Source: Toxorhynchites rutilus septentrionalis (lineage: Eukaryota; Arthropoda; Insecta; Diptera; Culicidae). From it: a stretch of DNA of 64,000 nucleotides. The notes beneath the pieces were generated by a model. It was given only the letters and a program-made list of their open reading frames with translations, was not told the DNA's origin and did not search any database. Positions 9,066 to 20,984 of the stretch are shown here, piece after piece. Position numbers and translations under genes: made by a program. How positions within the stretch are numbered: position 1 is the stretch's first letter; each line of letters begins with the position of its first letter. The DNA lies in assembly GCF_029784135.1 (NCBI RefSeq), contig NC_073746.1, forward strand, positions 254,661,994-254,725,993, in the 5' to 3' direction.

Positions 9066-12000
9066 AGCAACAATGTTGTCCAGTCGGTGTCCACACAACG
9101 AATGGCTTTTGGAAAATGAAACGCTGAAATCGTTGAAAACGGCTTTTATACTTACTGCACAGGCACAATTAATCCCCGCTGTGTTATTTGCTCTATTTAG
9201 AAGCGCAAATGCGCAAACGTGACCAATAAAAAAAAATGAGATTTAGCGCAGTAGAAAATCTAGCACCAAACGTATAACTTCAATAGGGGACTAATTATTT
9301 TTTCTATAGAGTGTGAATATATTGAATAACCAACTAGGAGAGCGCAGATTGATTGGACTAATCGTCTTACCACAACTTGGAATTGTTGTTTATATAATGC
9401 TTGAAATATTTCATTTGTTTGACAGTTAATTTCATAAAATATATAATCATTGTAATAAATTGTTAGGGAGTGCCCAAATCTATCGATGCAAACATATCGT
9501 GAATCCTTTAGAAAATGACTGAGCAATAAGCGCTCGAAAGTAGACAATTTTCGCCATATGTTCCTAAAAACGTAATCCTACGGCAACATATGGAATGTTA
9601 TGCCGAAGGATGTTATGCCGTGTGTGTGCAGCGTGATGACTTTGTCAGACAACTTAGGCTTGTGAAACTAGTTGTAATTCCACATATTACTGAACACAAT
9701 TCTGGAAATTAAGAACAAATCATTAAAATATTGAGAGTTCCGTTTGGTACGAAATATATTCGCAACGATTTGTACTGTCCGATATTCGAAAACATTTACA
9801 CCCACGCTGAAAACATTTCACTCGCAAGATGATGATTTATCGAGTGTAATGCCGACAGGGCAGATCCTTCCAGCTAAATTCGACTCTCTCCGAGCGAAGT
9901 TAACAACGCCTGATTGATACAATCATTTCACCATTTTGGCATTCGCCCAGCCGGAAAAGTCTTTGATCCCGTGTACCCTAACCTAATAAAAGCTCACGTT
10001 TGCCTGTGACACGTTCGTCTCCATCAGCGCAGAGCTGTTCTCTCGCTGCGGCAAAATATTACTTTTTACTGCAGGTTGGTTCGTGAAATTTCCCTCAGGT
10101 ATTGCAAAGATGAGATAATGGAACACACGACGATACCTCCATAGTGCAGCAGAGAATGTCAATAGAGGCGCGCTATCATATATAGCGCAGGGCATCTTCC
10201 AGTTTCTCTTAGGAAAGCATTCTCCTGTCTAGAAGTGAAAGGAATGAAAATTTTCACTTCATTTAACCGTGTGTCGGAGCCATAGATTGGAACCACCGAA
10301 GGCAACGTTTAGCAGCAGTGAACCCAGCGGAAGGTGAAACCCGTGGAGGTTTATATTCATCTAATGAAGAATTACTGTCACAGCATACCGCCGAATCGTG
10401 TTTTTATAGTAGCGACTCATGCGTTTGCTTAATGTGTAGTTACAGCACGCAAGAGTGCGAAAAGCGCTGCAGGGAAAGTTTTCACATGGAAATGGTTTTA
10501 GTCTTCGTTGCTTATGATAAATTTACAGTAAATCACTTACGTCCAATATGCGATACGATACAAAATAACCGTTTTATCACACAGGAAGAAGTGATACATT
10601 TCATAACTAATAAATTGTGCAGATTTCCACCTTAGCAGGACTACATGTTTATACCCGAGCGCCTGTCTGGCTCCGCTGAATAAACACACGAATGGCAAAG
10701 TTTGGTACGAGGAAAATATTTATGCGAACGTTGTTTTGAATTTTAATTCAGGATATAAGGAGCAAGCGATAGCAATCAGCAATTCGTGTCGGAGGGAAAG
10801 ATGTTGTTCGGGGCGAATGTGAAAATAAATTAAGTTATGTTGATTCCGTTTGCAGGATTATCTCCCCTCTAGCACTCTCTTGTTGGCGCTGAACGTTTCT
10901 CACGATAATGTAGGTTTCCTACATGGATCATCAGGCACAAATACGAATACTTAATGGCATCGTGTTCCCTAATCAGACCGATACTAAATGGATTCCGCCA
11001 TACCTTTTGCTATTTCGAGCCGTTTGCAAATTTCATGAGATAACATCCTGTGCTGGGAGCATCCGATATTTGCTGCAAAGTGGACCGCATCGCATCGGGA
11101 TAGGCAGGGATCCGAGGAGAAGACGGGAAACTAATAAGTGTGCCCGTGTTGAGAGTTCCTCACTGCCGTCTGGGGTAATCGGGTAATGACAAGGAATTGT
11201 ATTGTGTTGCGGTACGGTGGGATAATAACAAGCGGATGAATGAATTTCTCACACGACAAGTGGAATTTCATTATCTGTTTCGCAAATTATCTCGTATCTT
11301 TCGCATCTCTGGTGTTAACTAGATGCGAGTCATGTACGACTGGATCGATCGCAAATCCACCGTTACGTGATGGTACATTTGAAATGCAGTTGTCAGAAAC
11401 AATAGAAACCAGAGCCTAACAACATTATACCATTTATGTCAAGTGATGTTATGTGCATTAGTTTCACAATTAGGTGGGAGAAAGCATAATGAGCTGAATC
11501 AGTAAATTGAATGAACCTTTCATAGTTATTGGATCGAACGTTTGCATCAGCAAATCCGGCCTACGGTGTATTGAAAATAAATAGCAAAACCATTGATGAC
11601 GCATCAAAGCATCTGTACGGATGAGCTCCGGTTATCTATAAAATAAACTCAACCGAGATACACCATCAACGCCGTCCATTGATCACTTTTTCGACACTCA
11701 ATTGATTAAGTAATTGATTTATAAAACTGCACTCCGTATATGGATAAAAAAGATTTGGTGTCCGTATGTCACGATTCAAGTCGTGCATGGATCAACGGAG
11801 TAGAATGGTGGTAATGTTTATGTTTCATGTGTTAAGGTCTGTGTCAGGCTTATATACCAAAAAAGAAATGAAAAACTCGTGGTAAAGTAGAAAAGAAAAT
11901 AATGAAATACCAAAACGTTATTTATTAAGCGAATTTAATTCACATTGGATTTCTCGGCCAACTAATTCACAGCTGTTATCAACCTATTGATCCAAATTGA

Positions 12001-12150
12001 AAAAAATTGACATTGGATCCACAGCTGCTATCAGCGCACTGATTCAAGTTACATTTTGGTTTGAAGTTTGAAATTTTAAATTCCTTATCAAATTTGAGGG
12101 CGTGAAATTGACGTGCATTGTCATTGATTACCTCGTGATCTATGGTGAAA
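9066..12150. other. long unassigned stretch
   Basis: No repeat family repeated elsewhere in the window and no recognised coding domain. The largest open frames are 10318-10635 (105 codons, Cys-rich middle, begins with GTG rather than ATG), 9260-9547 (minus) and 10923-11186. None has a supporting splice pattern that I could establish. Composition is closer to single-copy DNA than the flanks. Confidence 0.35.
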
Positions 12151-12154
12151 AATC

Positions 12155-13220
12155 TAATTTTGACGTGTGACTATGGCTATCCGGAATGTATGGGGTAAAA
12201 TGAAAACCTGAACACAGAAGATGTAGGAAAAAATGAATGATTTCGAATGCTTATAACTCTAGCATTTCTTAATAGATCAGAAAGATGTTTGCATCAATTG
12301 ATAGAGAATATTTCTAAGCATCTATCACAATGAATAATATATTATTTTTCATGAGATGAACTATTGAATAATTGTGGAATGTCAAGCGTTATCTAAACAC
12401 CCTAACTACCACGTTTTGATTGGCCCGATTTGTGCTTCCCCAACACAGACTTCAAAACTAAGGTGTCTGAGGAAATCGGCATTGTAAATACATGCAAGTG
12501 GGGGTATTTTTGTTCCTATCTACTTCTGAACCATAGAGCCTGCGAACATCGGCTTTGCAAATATGTGCAATCCGCGAGTACAGGCAAACCGTTTTTTTTT
12601 GTGCGGGGGATAGGGACCGCACAAAAAAGACGCATAAAATAAAATCGTGCGAAACTTCACCAGTAGCTTTAAAAAATCGTGTTCGGTACTCATTTTGAAA
12701 AAAAAAAAATTTGTGCGGTAGATAGGGACCGCATAGAAAAAGTTTCCCCCAAGAAAATAACTCAAATCCACGCCATTCACCGTTCAATTTCTTTTTGTTT
12801 GCCTGCTTCGCGATGGGATACTTTGCCTTTTCGGTTGCGCGTGGCTGTTTTGTGCTTTTAGTTGCATGTCGAAACGTGTTGCTGTTAGAAATCATGTCAT
12901 GCAAAAACTTAGAAAAACTTAGAGCATTTGATGAGGGGAGGGGAATGATTTCAGAAGTGGATAAGTGAGACGCAAATATGCTTTTACCAACGAAAAAAAC
13001 TAAATGGACGATTACTTCGTCAAATATGCTTCCTTTCATACACCACACACAAAAAACCGCACAAGAACAGAAAATCGCACAAAAAAAAGGTTTTACTGTA
13101 CTTTTGTACTTGCTTGTCTTTATGTACACCGAAATATGTTTCCCTAACACGTACTTCTAAACTGAGGACCCTGAGAAAATAGGCATTTCAGATACGAGAG
13201 GCGAATGAACTTTCAAGTTT
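12155..13220 (+). mobile_element. TIR element family B, copy 1 (interrupted, right end decayed)
   Basis: The left end TTTTGACGTGTGACTATGGC is a diverged terminal repeat. The body shares with copies at 33076-34345 and 50408-51378 the blocks GAATGCTTATAACTC, GATGTTTGCATCAATTGATAG, GTCAAGCGTTAT, GATTGGCCCGATT and CCCCAACACAGACTT. A pogo-like MITE (12581-13098) has inserted at a TA, and the family resumes at 13101 with TTTCCCTAACACGTACTT. No coding capacity; the long antisense frame 12458-13150 runs through the nested MITE. Confidence 0.75.
12581..13098 (+). mobile_element. pogo/Tigger-like MITE, copy 1 (518 bp)
   Basis: Starts CAGGCAAACC and ends GGTTTTACTG, flanked by TA on both sides (12579-12580, 13099-13100). 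Subterminal TTTTTTGTGCGG and CCGCACAAAAAA words are repeated in both directions. The interior matches the copy at 57595-58097 (for example CTTCACCAG, ATCGTGTTCGG, ATGTCGAAACGTGTTGCTG). CAG ends with TA duplication are typical of pogo/Tigger elements. Confidence 0.88.
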
Positions 13221-13548
13221 AAGGCTCTATAGTATAAAAAGTAGCAGTTGAAGTTGTTGATTCATTCAAGCCGGGGGTACTTCTGTACCCGCATCTTTTT
13301 TTTTGCACACGAATGAACAGTTAGAAGTACAATGAAGTAATTCAGAATCATTTTTTGCATCAAAAACAATTTGATAGTGGGGTAATTTGGCATCAATTCA
13401 TAAAATCTCGAAGGTCATGGTAAGGTTTAATGAATAGGGGCTTCAGATTCTGGACTGATCAGCTTGTTTACCAAATCAAAACCCTGTCAGGAACTTATGA
13501 GGAGTGATTGGACGAATAGTAGATGCAGCTTACAAGCAGTATGAGTCA
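13221..13548. other. unassigned
   Basis: Spacer between the family B remnant and repeat family C; nothing recognised. Confidence 0.3.
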
Positions 13549-13935
13549 TTTGAAGAACTTAAATGAGTAGTATCCTCTGCGTAGAACGAGATACACACTA
13601 CAACATGGCGCAGCATGGTCGTAACCACCCCGGATGGGTTTTCTGAACTGATTGAGAACTAAAGATGACCTACGAATTAGAAACTTATCTTATCGTAATT
13701 CATGTGAAATTGGCGTTAATTTTGTAAAGGAGTGAGAGTTTTTCTATCTAGTTCTATAGTTATGAAACACTGTAATTTTAGTTTGAATGTTTCGCGCCTG
13801 AACACAACAATAAAGTTCAAATGGCCAGTCTTATAAATGAAGATAGTTATTGTATTATACACTATATATTTCAATTCAACCGACTTCTTCCATATCTCTG
13901 GAGACTCTGTAGTTGTGAAACGCAGTGTATAACCC
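13549..13935 (+). repeat. interspersed repeat family C, copy 1
   Basis: Matches 47923-48290 in the same orientation: GAACGAGATACACACTA, AACATGGCGCAGC, AACCACCCCG, GAACTAAAGATGAC, GTTCTATAGTTATGAAACAC, TTTCGCGCCTGAACACA, ATGAAGATAGTT and AACCGACTTCTT. No terminal repeats or coding capacity seen. Class unknown. Confidence 0.85.
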
Positions 13936-14400
13936 ACCCATTTTTACGTTCACTTCACACCAATCTTAATAGCTTGGAGATAAAAATTTGAAAAAAAAAT
14001 ACTGAGAGTGTATTTTTAGGTAGGTTTTGAGCATTTTTTATATTTGTGGTTTTTTGACGTAGGATTAAGTTTTTCGGGAACATATTTGGGTTGCAAAATT
14101 CAAAAACGGATAGTCGGTCACATCGCGAAAATTGTTCATTTTTGAACGCTTATTCATTAGTCATTGCTTGATGAATTAATGATATTTTTGCATCAATCGA
14201 TTTGGACACTGCATAAACAAATTATTGCAATAAGAAAATTATATATTTTAGTTTCACAATATCAAAACATTATCTAAACAACTGAATTTGCATATGTGAT
14301 CAATTTTGTGGTGAAGTGCTCCACACAAGTCACAAATTTCTGAAGGCCGAAAGTTTAGTAAAACTTTAGTAAAAAAATATGTATAGCGCAATTTTGTGGA
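13936..14400. other. unassigned, AT-rich
   Basis: Nothing recognised; A/T-rich spacer. Confidence 0.3.
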
Positions 14401-14504
14401 TCCGGCCATTTTGGATTTGATTTTTCATAAATACTGTGTTCTACGAATCAAACCTATTCATTTGATGCCCATATTGATGGGATTTTGAGTATATTGAATA
14501 TAGC
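14401..14504 (+). repeat. repeat family D unit (GGCCATTTTGGATTTG)
   Basis: Contains CCGGCCATTTTGGATTTG, TTCATAAATA, CTACGAATCAA and CATTTGATGCCCATATTGATGGG, the same word order as the array at 39240-40230 and the unit at 15385-15480. Confidence 0.75.
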
Positions 14505-14841
14505 CAATAAGCCAAATCATTAAAAAAAGAACTTGCATAGGAATTGGATTTTGTTTTCGTAATTATTGATTGTATTCGTATTTTATTGTTTTCATGACTT
14601 TGAGCTAGAGGGCGCTATATTTTTTTATATTTTTTCATTGAAAGCTATGTTCAGTAGTCCACAAGTTATGTCATTTTTGAAAAAAAGGGAAAAGTCCATA
14701 TTTCGGACCGTCCCAAAATGAAAATGGGAACCCTAATAAAAAATTAACAAATACGTGTCTAATGTTTTGCGATAAAGAACAAAACTACCACTTTTGACGA
14801 AAATCTGAGAACCACTATATCGGTTTGGTATGGAATGGTTG
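14505..14841 (+). mobile_element. MITE family E, 5'-truncated copy
   Basis: Shares with the complete element at 25537-26152 the blocks TTTTATTGTTTTCATG, CTAGAG-GCGC, ACAAA-CTACCACTTTTGACG and CACTATATCGGTTTGG-ATGGAATGG. The right terminal repeat is present; the left one is missing. Confidence 0.75.
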
Positions 14842-14849
14842 TATATATA

Positions 14850-15376
14850 TTAGGTTGGAGAAAAAGTAATTCATTATTTTTGGGTGAAATTCAAATTATT
14901 TTTTTTTTCTGATTGTCCGATTTGGGTGCCATTCTGAAGGTAGCTTCATAATGCTTCTCTCATCTTGGTCTTTATTAGAGAACAACTCTAGCAATAGATT
15001 TTTAGAATCTTCTTCTGATCATAATTTCTTTCAAAGTAGAAATTTAAATTTAAAGAATAAATTGCACGTATTTTCCTGTTACAGTATCGGTATCATTAAC
15101 ACCCTTCACAATTTCAGCGACCTGGTTTGAATTTTCGTCTCTATGAAAGAAAAAATGTAAAATGTACCAAATTTTCTTTTTGTTGACTTTTATTGTTAAC
15201 ACCCTGTAATCCACAACTGAATGGAACAAACAAAAAACAGCAAAAGATATTTTTAGTGTGAAATGTAAGCTTTACAACGAGCTTAAACATGAAATTGTGT
15301 GATCGATACTACGCGAGATATTGATCACTAAAGCCAATAACCGAGAAAATAATGGATTACTTTTTCCCAAACCTAA
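14850..15376. mobile_element. mariner-type MITE (527 bp)
   Basis: Ends TTAGGTTGGAGAAAAAGTAA and its near complement TTACTTTTTCCCAAACCTAA, with TA at 14848-14849 and 15377-15378. TTAGG ends, length and TA duplication fit a non-autonomous mariner. No transposase remains. It is inserted between the end of a family E copy and a family D unit. Confidence 0.87.
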
Positions 15377-15384
15377 TATATTGG

Positions 15385-15480
15385 CATTTTGTGGTGCCGG
15401 CCATTTTGGATTTGCATTATTCATAAATAACTGTTTTCTACTAAGACCTCTCATCGGATACCCATAGAGCTTTGAGGCAC
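15385..15480 (+). repeat. repeat family D unit
   Basis: GGTGCCGGCCATTTTGGATT, TTATTCATAAATAACTG, TTTCTACTA and GATACCCATA follow in the family D order. Confidence 0.75.
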
Positions 15481-15785
15481 CCCTATATCAAGTCCGATTG
15501 AGCTGAAGTGAGCTGAGCTGAGCTGACTTTGCAAAGATCATTTTTTGGGCCAATAAACAAAATGTACATGGACGGTTTTTGAAGTTTGACATGACCATTT
15601 TCGCTGTCACCCTAGTGCACATATGTGGCAAAGTATTGCATGCTTATTTGAACCGTGTCTCTTGTTTCGCTCACTCGTATTAATCTTATATTGCCGTACC
15701 ATTACAAATGCTTACCATTATTTGAGAGTCATGACATTTTGTGTTATTTTTACGCTCATTTAATGTAATAAATCGGGATGACAAA
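15481..15785. other. unassigned
   Basis: Includes a short AGCTGA repetition (about 15500-15525). Nothing else recognised. Confidence 0.3.
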
Positions 15786-16590
15786 TCATGAGCTAAAAAT
15801 TAATTTTGGGTGTAGCTTTGTTCTGGAAGTCACCTTATTTTTTGGCTCCAATTGTATACCCAAGTCAATAGCAGAAGAAGACACGACTATAAATCTCATT
15901 TGATAACAAACTATAAAGATGTCATTTGCCTTCGGGAACACTGTAACTCGAGCTATCTCACGTCTTGGTCTTTTCCTCGCTTGTAACAGTATTTTTTCAA
16001 ACCCTTGGTTGAAACGCACCTATTGCAGCTGATAGCGATCTCCCGTGATAGATCTGTTTGGTTGTTCGTCTCATGATAAACAACACCCAATGGATGTGTA
16101 CTACTTTCCTTTGATCCATGCATAGTAACTGTGACGACGTATCCTTTCCGCATAGGTAGATTGCACTGTGTTCATTTTCGTTGTCAATGTTATTCTCTGA
16201 TTTCCACCTTAGAATCTGATGTTCGCGCGCAAAGAGACTTTGTTCATCGGTGTCGTCTTTCGTCTTCAGCTCGCACAGAATCTGGATATCGTTGCGTTTG
16301 GATCGTTTTATTGCTTTCGAACATATCGAAACTATTGCTTTGTTAACTCCGAATGATTGCAAACGTTCAGTGAGCATCCTGTATGTGTCTTCATGATGCA
16401 AGGTTAGCTTTCTCGGTGTTGTGCAGCGTTCTTTGTTGTCAGCATTAAAATCATTATTTTTTAGGCGGCTAAACCAATCTCAGTTTCAACAAGAAGTTTG
16501 CGTGTTTCGGTTGCAGTATATTGCAGTATATTCGGTATTGTGTAAGTTCAACTCGGTAAAACTAATTGCTTACACTGCTATAAAACAAAC
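15786..16590 (-). pseudogene. decayed Mos1/mauritiana-like mariner transposase
   Basis: Reading the minus strand in three frames gives pieces in the order of a Mos1-type transposase. The first runs through NADNKERC-TPRKL, resembling the linker after the first helix-turn-helix, then an L-ERLQSFGVN-A-VS stretch like the second helix-turn-helix (frame to 15997). The next piece (15953-16153) has MHGSK followed by LGVVYHET and RE, resembling the IHGSK...LGVVYYEL core. The last (15786-16019) has RVTVFPKANDIF where family members have the QHDNARPH motif. Catalytic Asp residues are not preserved. Stops and frameshifts are many. This call rests on short motif matches and should be tested by alignment; the 134-codon frame 15997-16401 is the longest remnant. 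Confidence 0.55.
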
Positions 16591-16599
16591 AATGAACTT

Positions 16600-17212
16600 A
16601 AACCTTATGTTATAAAAGTTAACTACCCTCACAATGCAATTGGAAAACGATAAGTATTTCGATACAGAAAAGTTGAAAAACAGGTTTTAGAATCACCTCA
16701 GTGGCATGGTTTTTTCTGTCTTAGTAAGAGGGCACTAAAAGTTTCTTTTAAATCTGATACATGTGATACACATTTATTTCCACTCTTTACGGTCTCGTGT
16801 ACTGACTTCAGCTCGAAGCATGAAAAAAATGAACCAAACCGTAACAGAACAAGCATCGGAACATGAATGAAGCTGTCCGCTAATTTTATTGTATATTTTT
16901 GCACTGTTGCCAAGGATCAGTCTCATGTAGCGGAAAAAAACCCCCGGAGGAGATTTTACCCCACAACAAGGTTGCGCGCTTTTAAATCGGCACGTGATTC
17001 TCGTTAATATTAAGTTATAAAGGCATTATTTACCAACGCACGCTCGGAAACTCGTGCGATAATCATATTTTTTACCAATGCGCGATACTGTTTGGGAAAA
17101 CGTGTGTTTGGGAGGGGCCTGAACGAGAGAAAATTTAATCTTTGAAAATTTATATCGGTAAAGTTGGCATCGTAACGACGAATTACACGCCGTCGGTGAG
17201 GGTGAACGATAT
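16600..17212. other. single-copy-looking stretch, unassigned
   Basis: No repeat family recurring in this window. Higher CpG and fewer poly-A/T tracts than the flanks. Possible non-coding regulatory DNA; no gene seen. Confidence 0.35.
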
Positions 17213-17242
17213 CGTAATTGAGTGGGAAATTACTCAATTACG
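17213..17242. promoter_or_regulatory. perfect 11-bp inverted repeat with TAATTG cores
   Basis: CGTAATTGAGT (17213-17223) and ACTCAATTACG (17232-17242) are exact reverse complements separated by eight bases. Each arm carries a TAATTG/CAATTA core, the usual homeodomain binding word, and further CAATTA/TAATTG words lie nearby (for example near 17600-17680). A regulatory role is inference; the palindrome is plain in the sequence. Confidence 0.45.
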
Positions 17243-18135
17243 TCTAATTTCCGTATTTACAACCGTGCTCCGTCTGTGATTCGGATTGATTTTGGGTCGG
17301 ATAAAGTTTTTTGATCTTTATGGCATTCATCTATGTAGTTTATCGGTTACCCGTGTTCATAACCACGCCTGGTATCGTGTCGAGCGATCATCATAATAAT
17401 TAAAATGATGTTTTCTTGACATCGTTCGGAATACATCATATCCCTATATTAAGAAAACTTGTTCGAGTCTTCTTACAAATTCGATCAGCATGAAACAATT
17501 TTCCTCATCAGACTCCCAACGTTCTCGTGACCCAAGGCAGGGCCCGAATTCTCCGAAAAAGAAATTTTCATATTTGGCACAATCTTCGACGCATTGCACC
17601 GAATTCGGCAATTTAATTGAGTGTTAGCTACTGAGCGACATTCATTAGTTTGCACACTTCGGTGAATGTCGTAATTGAAAATAAACCATATTAATGCGGG
17701 TCGTAAAACAAATTAACTCACTTTTGTCCTTTTTTTTCTGTAACGTTACACTTCTCGTTCCGGCTCGGCTTGGGTGGTTACGATTCGGGAGACGATGGTG
17801 GTATTCAAAAATTTAATTGGATTAAGGGAAGCGGGAACTTTTTTCCTGCTTCCTGTTTCAGTTTAATTCGAGCTCTCATCAATTCTTCTGCGTAATGTGC
17901 CTGAAAATTGGCAGCTCCGCGAGGCGAATTGGATTCAAATGTAAAGGTAATTGGTGTTTGTGAAATACTGGTAATTAATTTTACGAGTTGAGAGGCGGAA
18001 TTATATGGAATGGAGAGAAATTTTAATGAGACACGAGTACCGCCGACCCGCCGTCGGAAGCGGCGGTGTCTCGCACGCAAACCTGGGATCCACTGATTGC
18101 CCGGTTAGTTTGAAACATAGGATACGATCCTTTAG
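17243..18135. other. single-copy-looking stretch, unassigned
   Basis: No family repeated elsewhere in the window. Several homeodomain-like TAATT words. Open frames are short; no domain recognised. Confidence 0.35.
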
Positions 18136-18139
18136 CAAT

Positions 18140-18168
18140 GTCCGACCGAGCTCTAGCGAGCGTCGGAC
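18140..18168. repeat. GC-rich hairpin (GTCCGAC ... GTCGGAC)
   Basis: Seven-base arms at 18140-18146 and 18162-18168 are exact reverse complements around a 15-base loop that includes GAGCTCTAGCGAGC. Confidence 0.55.
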
Positions 18169-18221
18169 GGTATACGTCTGCCCGGGGCGTTACGTTTGCC
18201 TGGGGCGATACGTTTGCCCGG
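18169..18221 (+). repeat. three tandem units of 17-18 bp (ATACGTTTGCCCGG)
   Basis: GGTATACGTCTGCCCGG, GGCGTTACGTTTGCCTGG and GGCGATACGTTTGCCCGG follow each other directly. Frames on both strands stay open through the array (18005-18373 plus, 18023-18388 minus), but neither has a known domain. Confidence 0.7.
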
Positions 18222-20549
18222 TTAATTCTTGTTTTGAAATACAATACCGCGCCACAATATTTATAGCCTACTACACATTTTATAAGCGGTGGTTTCTGTT
18301 GCAGTCGTTTTCTGTGGCGATTTATTCCGGGAACCTTTTTTTCCGCTTTTGCGTTCAGAATGAGATCCGATAACAACAAAAAATCCACGAACCATGCCTT
18401 CGAAGTTGAATTTATTTGAATTTTAAATCAAATAATGCTCATAAAAAACCATTAAGCCGAGCTCAGAATGGTATTTTTTATTGCGATGTATTGGCTTCCA
18501 GCAACGACTTTGTCATTTACACACCCACAATCACATCCTGCATCCTCGCCGTCGTCGTCGTCGCACAGCTGTCGACAATGGAATCGTTTGGTATTCGAAT
18601 CCTTCTCTCGGCGGATCTATTCCCTTCTGTATGTCATGCATCATTCGCAGTGGAGCTATTGTGAAGGGTTGTTCCTTATACCCAGGAGAGCTCAAAGCGA
18701 ACTCAACGTGAGAAAACTTGATTTCCTGCTTTGCACCAGTCTCGCTTGAATAATGTTTCAGGGAGTATCACAGCGCATGGATTTTTACATGAAAGCTTCG
18801 GAGACCTGTTAAACTTAATTCGAATTCCATTTAACGCTGATTCGTTGATAAGTGTAACATCGTATAGGAGAAGTGTATAATACGCGCACCCCCTAAGCGA
18901 GAACGAATTTATCTTTACCGTGCTCTCAATTTTTTTTTTTTTTTAGATACTGAATAACAAAAGTGCTACGAATTTTATTTTGTAAGGCGCTCAAATTTTA
19001 AATTTCCAATCATATGGTATTAAATGACCTCGCAGAAGTATAATATGCCCATGAGTTGTTTTTCTCAGAGACTATAAAGTTCAGAGAAACAGCTTGTATG
19101 AATGAGAGATTCGATCAATCTATTTCCTTCATGCCCACCAGCGAAGAGAAGAAACCGTTTCTCCGGTGAGCGTGTTCTCCCAGTATTCGTGCATTAATTC
19201 TTCAGTCCGCGCTCTTGTTTTCCTGCATTTTCTGAGCACATGATATAGATGCCAGATGTGAAGACATGTTTTCGTTTTTTGAAGACATTTAATTTTGTGA
19301 AAATATACTGAGGTCATTTCAAAGTATGTGAAAACAATTGTTTGTGTGATTTATCGAACATGATTTAGAAATATCGTGATGGTTTGCTCGTTTTTGTTCA
19401 TTATGATTACATTTGAAGATATTTATTCGTACCATGCAATGATATTTGAAAAAATCATCTGGCATCCCTCACATACAAGCTATTTCTCTCGTGAGAATGG
19501 TTACGGCCGAAAGCGAGCAAATTGCCCCGATCGAGGGTATGCCATACTGCCCGATGGTGAGCTGATGCGGAAAATATCAAATGGAGAAAGAAAAGAATCC
19601 TTTCTTATAATTTTATTCATCTGAGATATTCACTGGAAACTCGACTCAATAGATATGACCCACAGTTATCGTCTCTGAATCGGTTTTAAGCAACAAAAAC
19701 CTTATAGAAGTGATGTAGAAAATTACATCGAAAATCGCTTCCAAAGAAAATTATTTTTCTTATTATTTTAAAGCATGTTACAAATGTAAAACTTTCATAG
19801 TAGGATTCTATCATTGACTAGCACGTTTGCCTATATACATTGCATTTCTATTCTTGCTGGTTTACGAGAAAATCAGGTGGGTCAAATTTCCCGGCAGGCG
19901 CGTTTTAGACACATCTCCTCTTATTTGTTCTGCAAACTAATTTAAGAGTTTCTTAATCTTCTTTCCTTCAGTTTTATGTTGCTCACGATATTGCTTCCAA
20001 TTGAATTTGCGTCACATCAAATGGAACAGACTTTGCGGCAGGCCTAGGTAGGCATTACCTTGAAACCTGGAGCATCCGCCTGCTAATAAGTCCATGCAGT
20101 GACTCGATCGATCCATCCCCTCTGACCACATATAATCTAATCAATTATGAGTGCCAAATCCCCGGAGCATTCGGTTCAACATTGTCGCTTCATTTCGTGT
20201 TACAGCAAGTACTGTTTTATTCAAGCAATGATTTTGATTTGGATGACAATGCACATTGAAAGCCACAGAAAAAAAAATCAAGACACATTGTTGGAGGCAA
20301 CTACCGTGTTAAACTCTCACTTGAACGGTAACAACTACGAATAATTCGTTTGAACAGAGTTCTCAAGGAATGGAAAAATAGGTAAGGCAAGATAATTTAC
20401 ACCATGACAACGCCAAACCATATGTTCATTGATCTCTTAAGAATTAGCTGGATAGAAAAAAAACGAGTGGTTATTCTACACCCTTCATATTCTAGAAATC
20501 AAAAATTGTCTTGATAGCTGGATTGCTTCGATACAGCCAGACTTCTTCT
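18222..20549. other. unassigned
   Basis: Contains overlapping plus-strand frames at 18416-18749 in three phases, none recognised. No repeat family shared with the rest of the window was noticed. One poly-T run near 18930-18944. Confidence 0.3.
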
Positions 20550-20862
20550 TCTGAGGATTATCGGCAAACTTCGTCCGGTCCAAAATTTGTTTTTTGTTAT
20601 CAATACCTTCAAATATTCACGTTTCCTTACTATGAGCAAGTTCATGGGTCCAATCGCAGAACTGTTCATTGATTGATCTTCTAATCGACCTCGTTGAATT
20701 TACCTTTTACTATAAAATTCCTAGTATTTCTAACAAAACTCATCATTATAATATTAGATTATTTTTAGAGAATAAATACAGCCCTAAATCGGATAATTCC
20801 TTCCTCGAGTTCTGCTCTTATAACACATTCGGCGATACCTTTTTATTGGTATAGATAGAAAA
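20550..20862 (+). repeat. repeat family F, short copy
   Basis: Starts CGGCAAACTTCGTCCGGTCC, passes through AATATTCACGTTT and GAACTGTTCATTGATTGATC, and ends CACATTCGGCGATACC...ATAGATAGAA. Other copies: 24499-25245, 38205-40944 (split), 51565-51955, with internal-unit blocks at 22540-22890 and 45575-46080. The order of words is constant. Class unknown; the (TAGA)-like end resembles the 3' ends of some non-LTR elements. Confidence 0.8.
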
Positions 20863-20984
20863 GGATGTAGGAGCGCGTTTTGTCACATTAAAATCAATTT
20901 CCAGTTTCGAACAAAGATCAATTTTGCTAGCGCAAACATCGAATGGACTAACAGCACTTGTCACTATGTCATTGTAGAACATAG

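Noticed and set aside
12458..13150. 230-codon minus-strand open frame
   Set aside because: It runs through the nested pogo-like MITE and its poly-A/T ends into a different repeat family, and a near-identical MITE at 57595 gives only broken pieces. It is a by-product of low-complexity repeat sequence.
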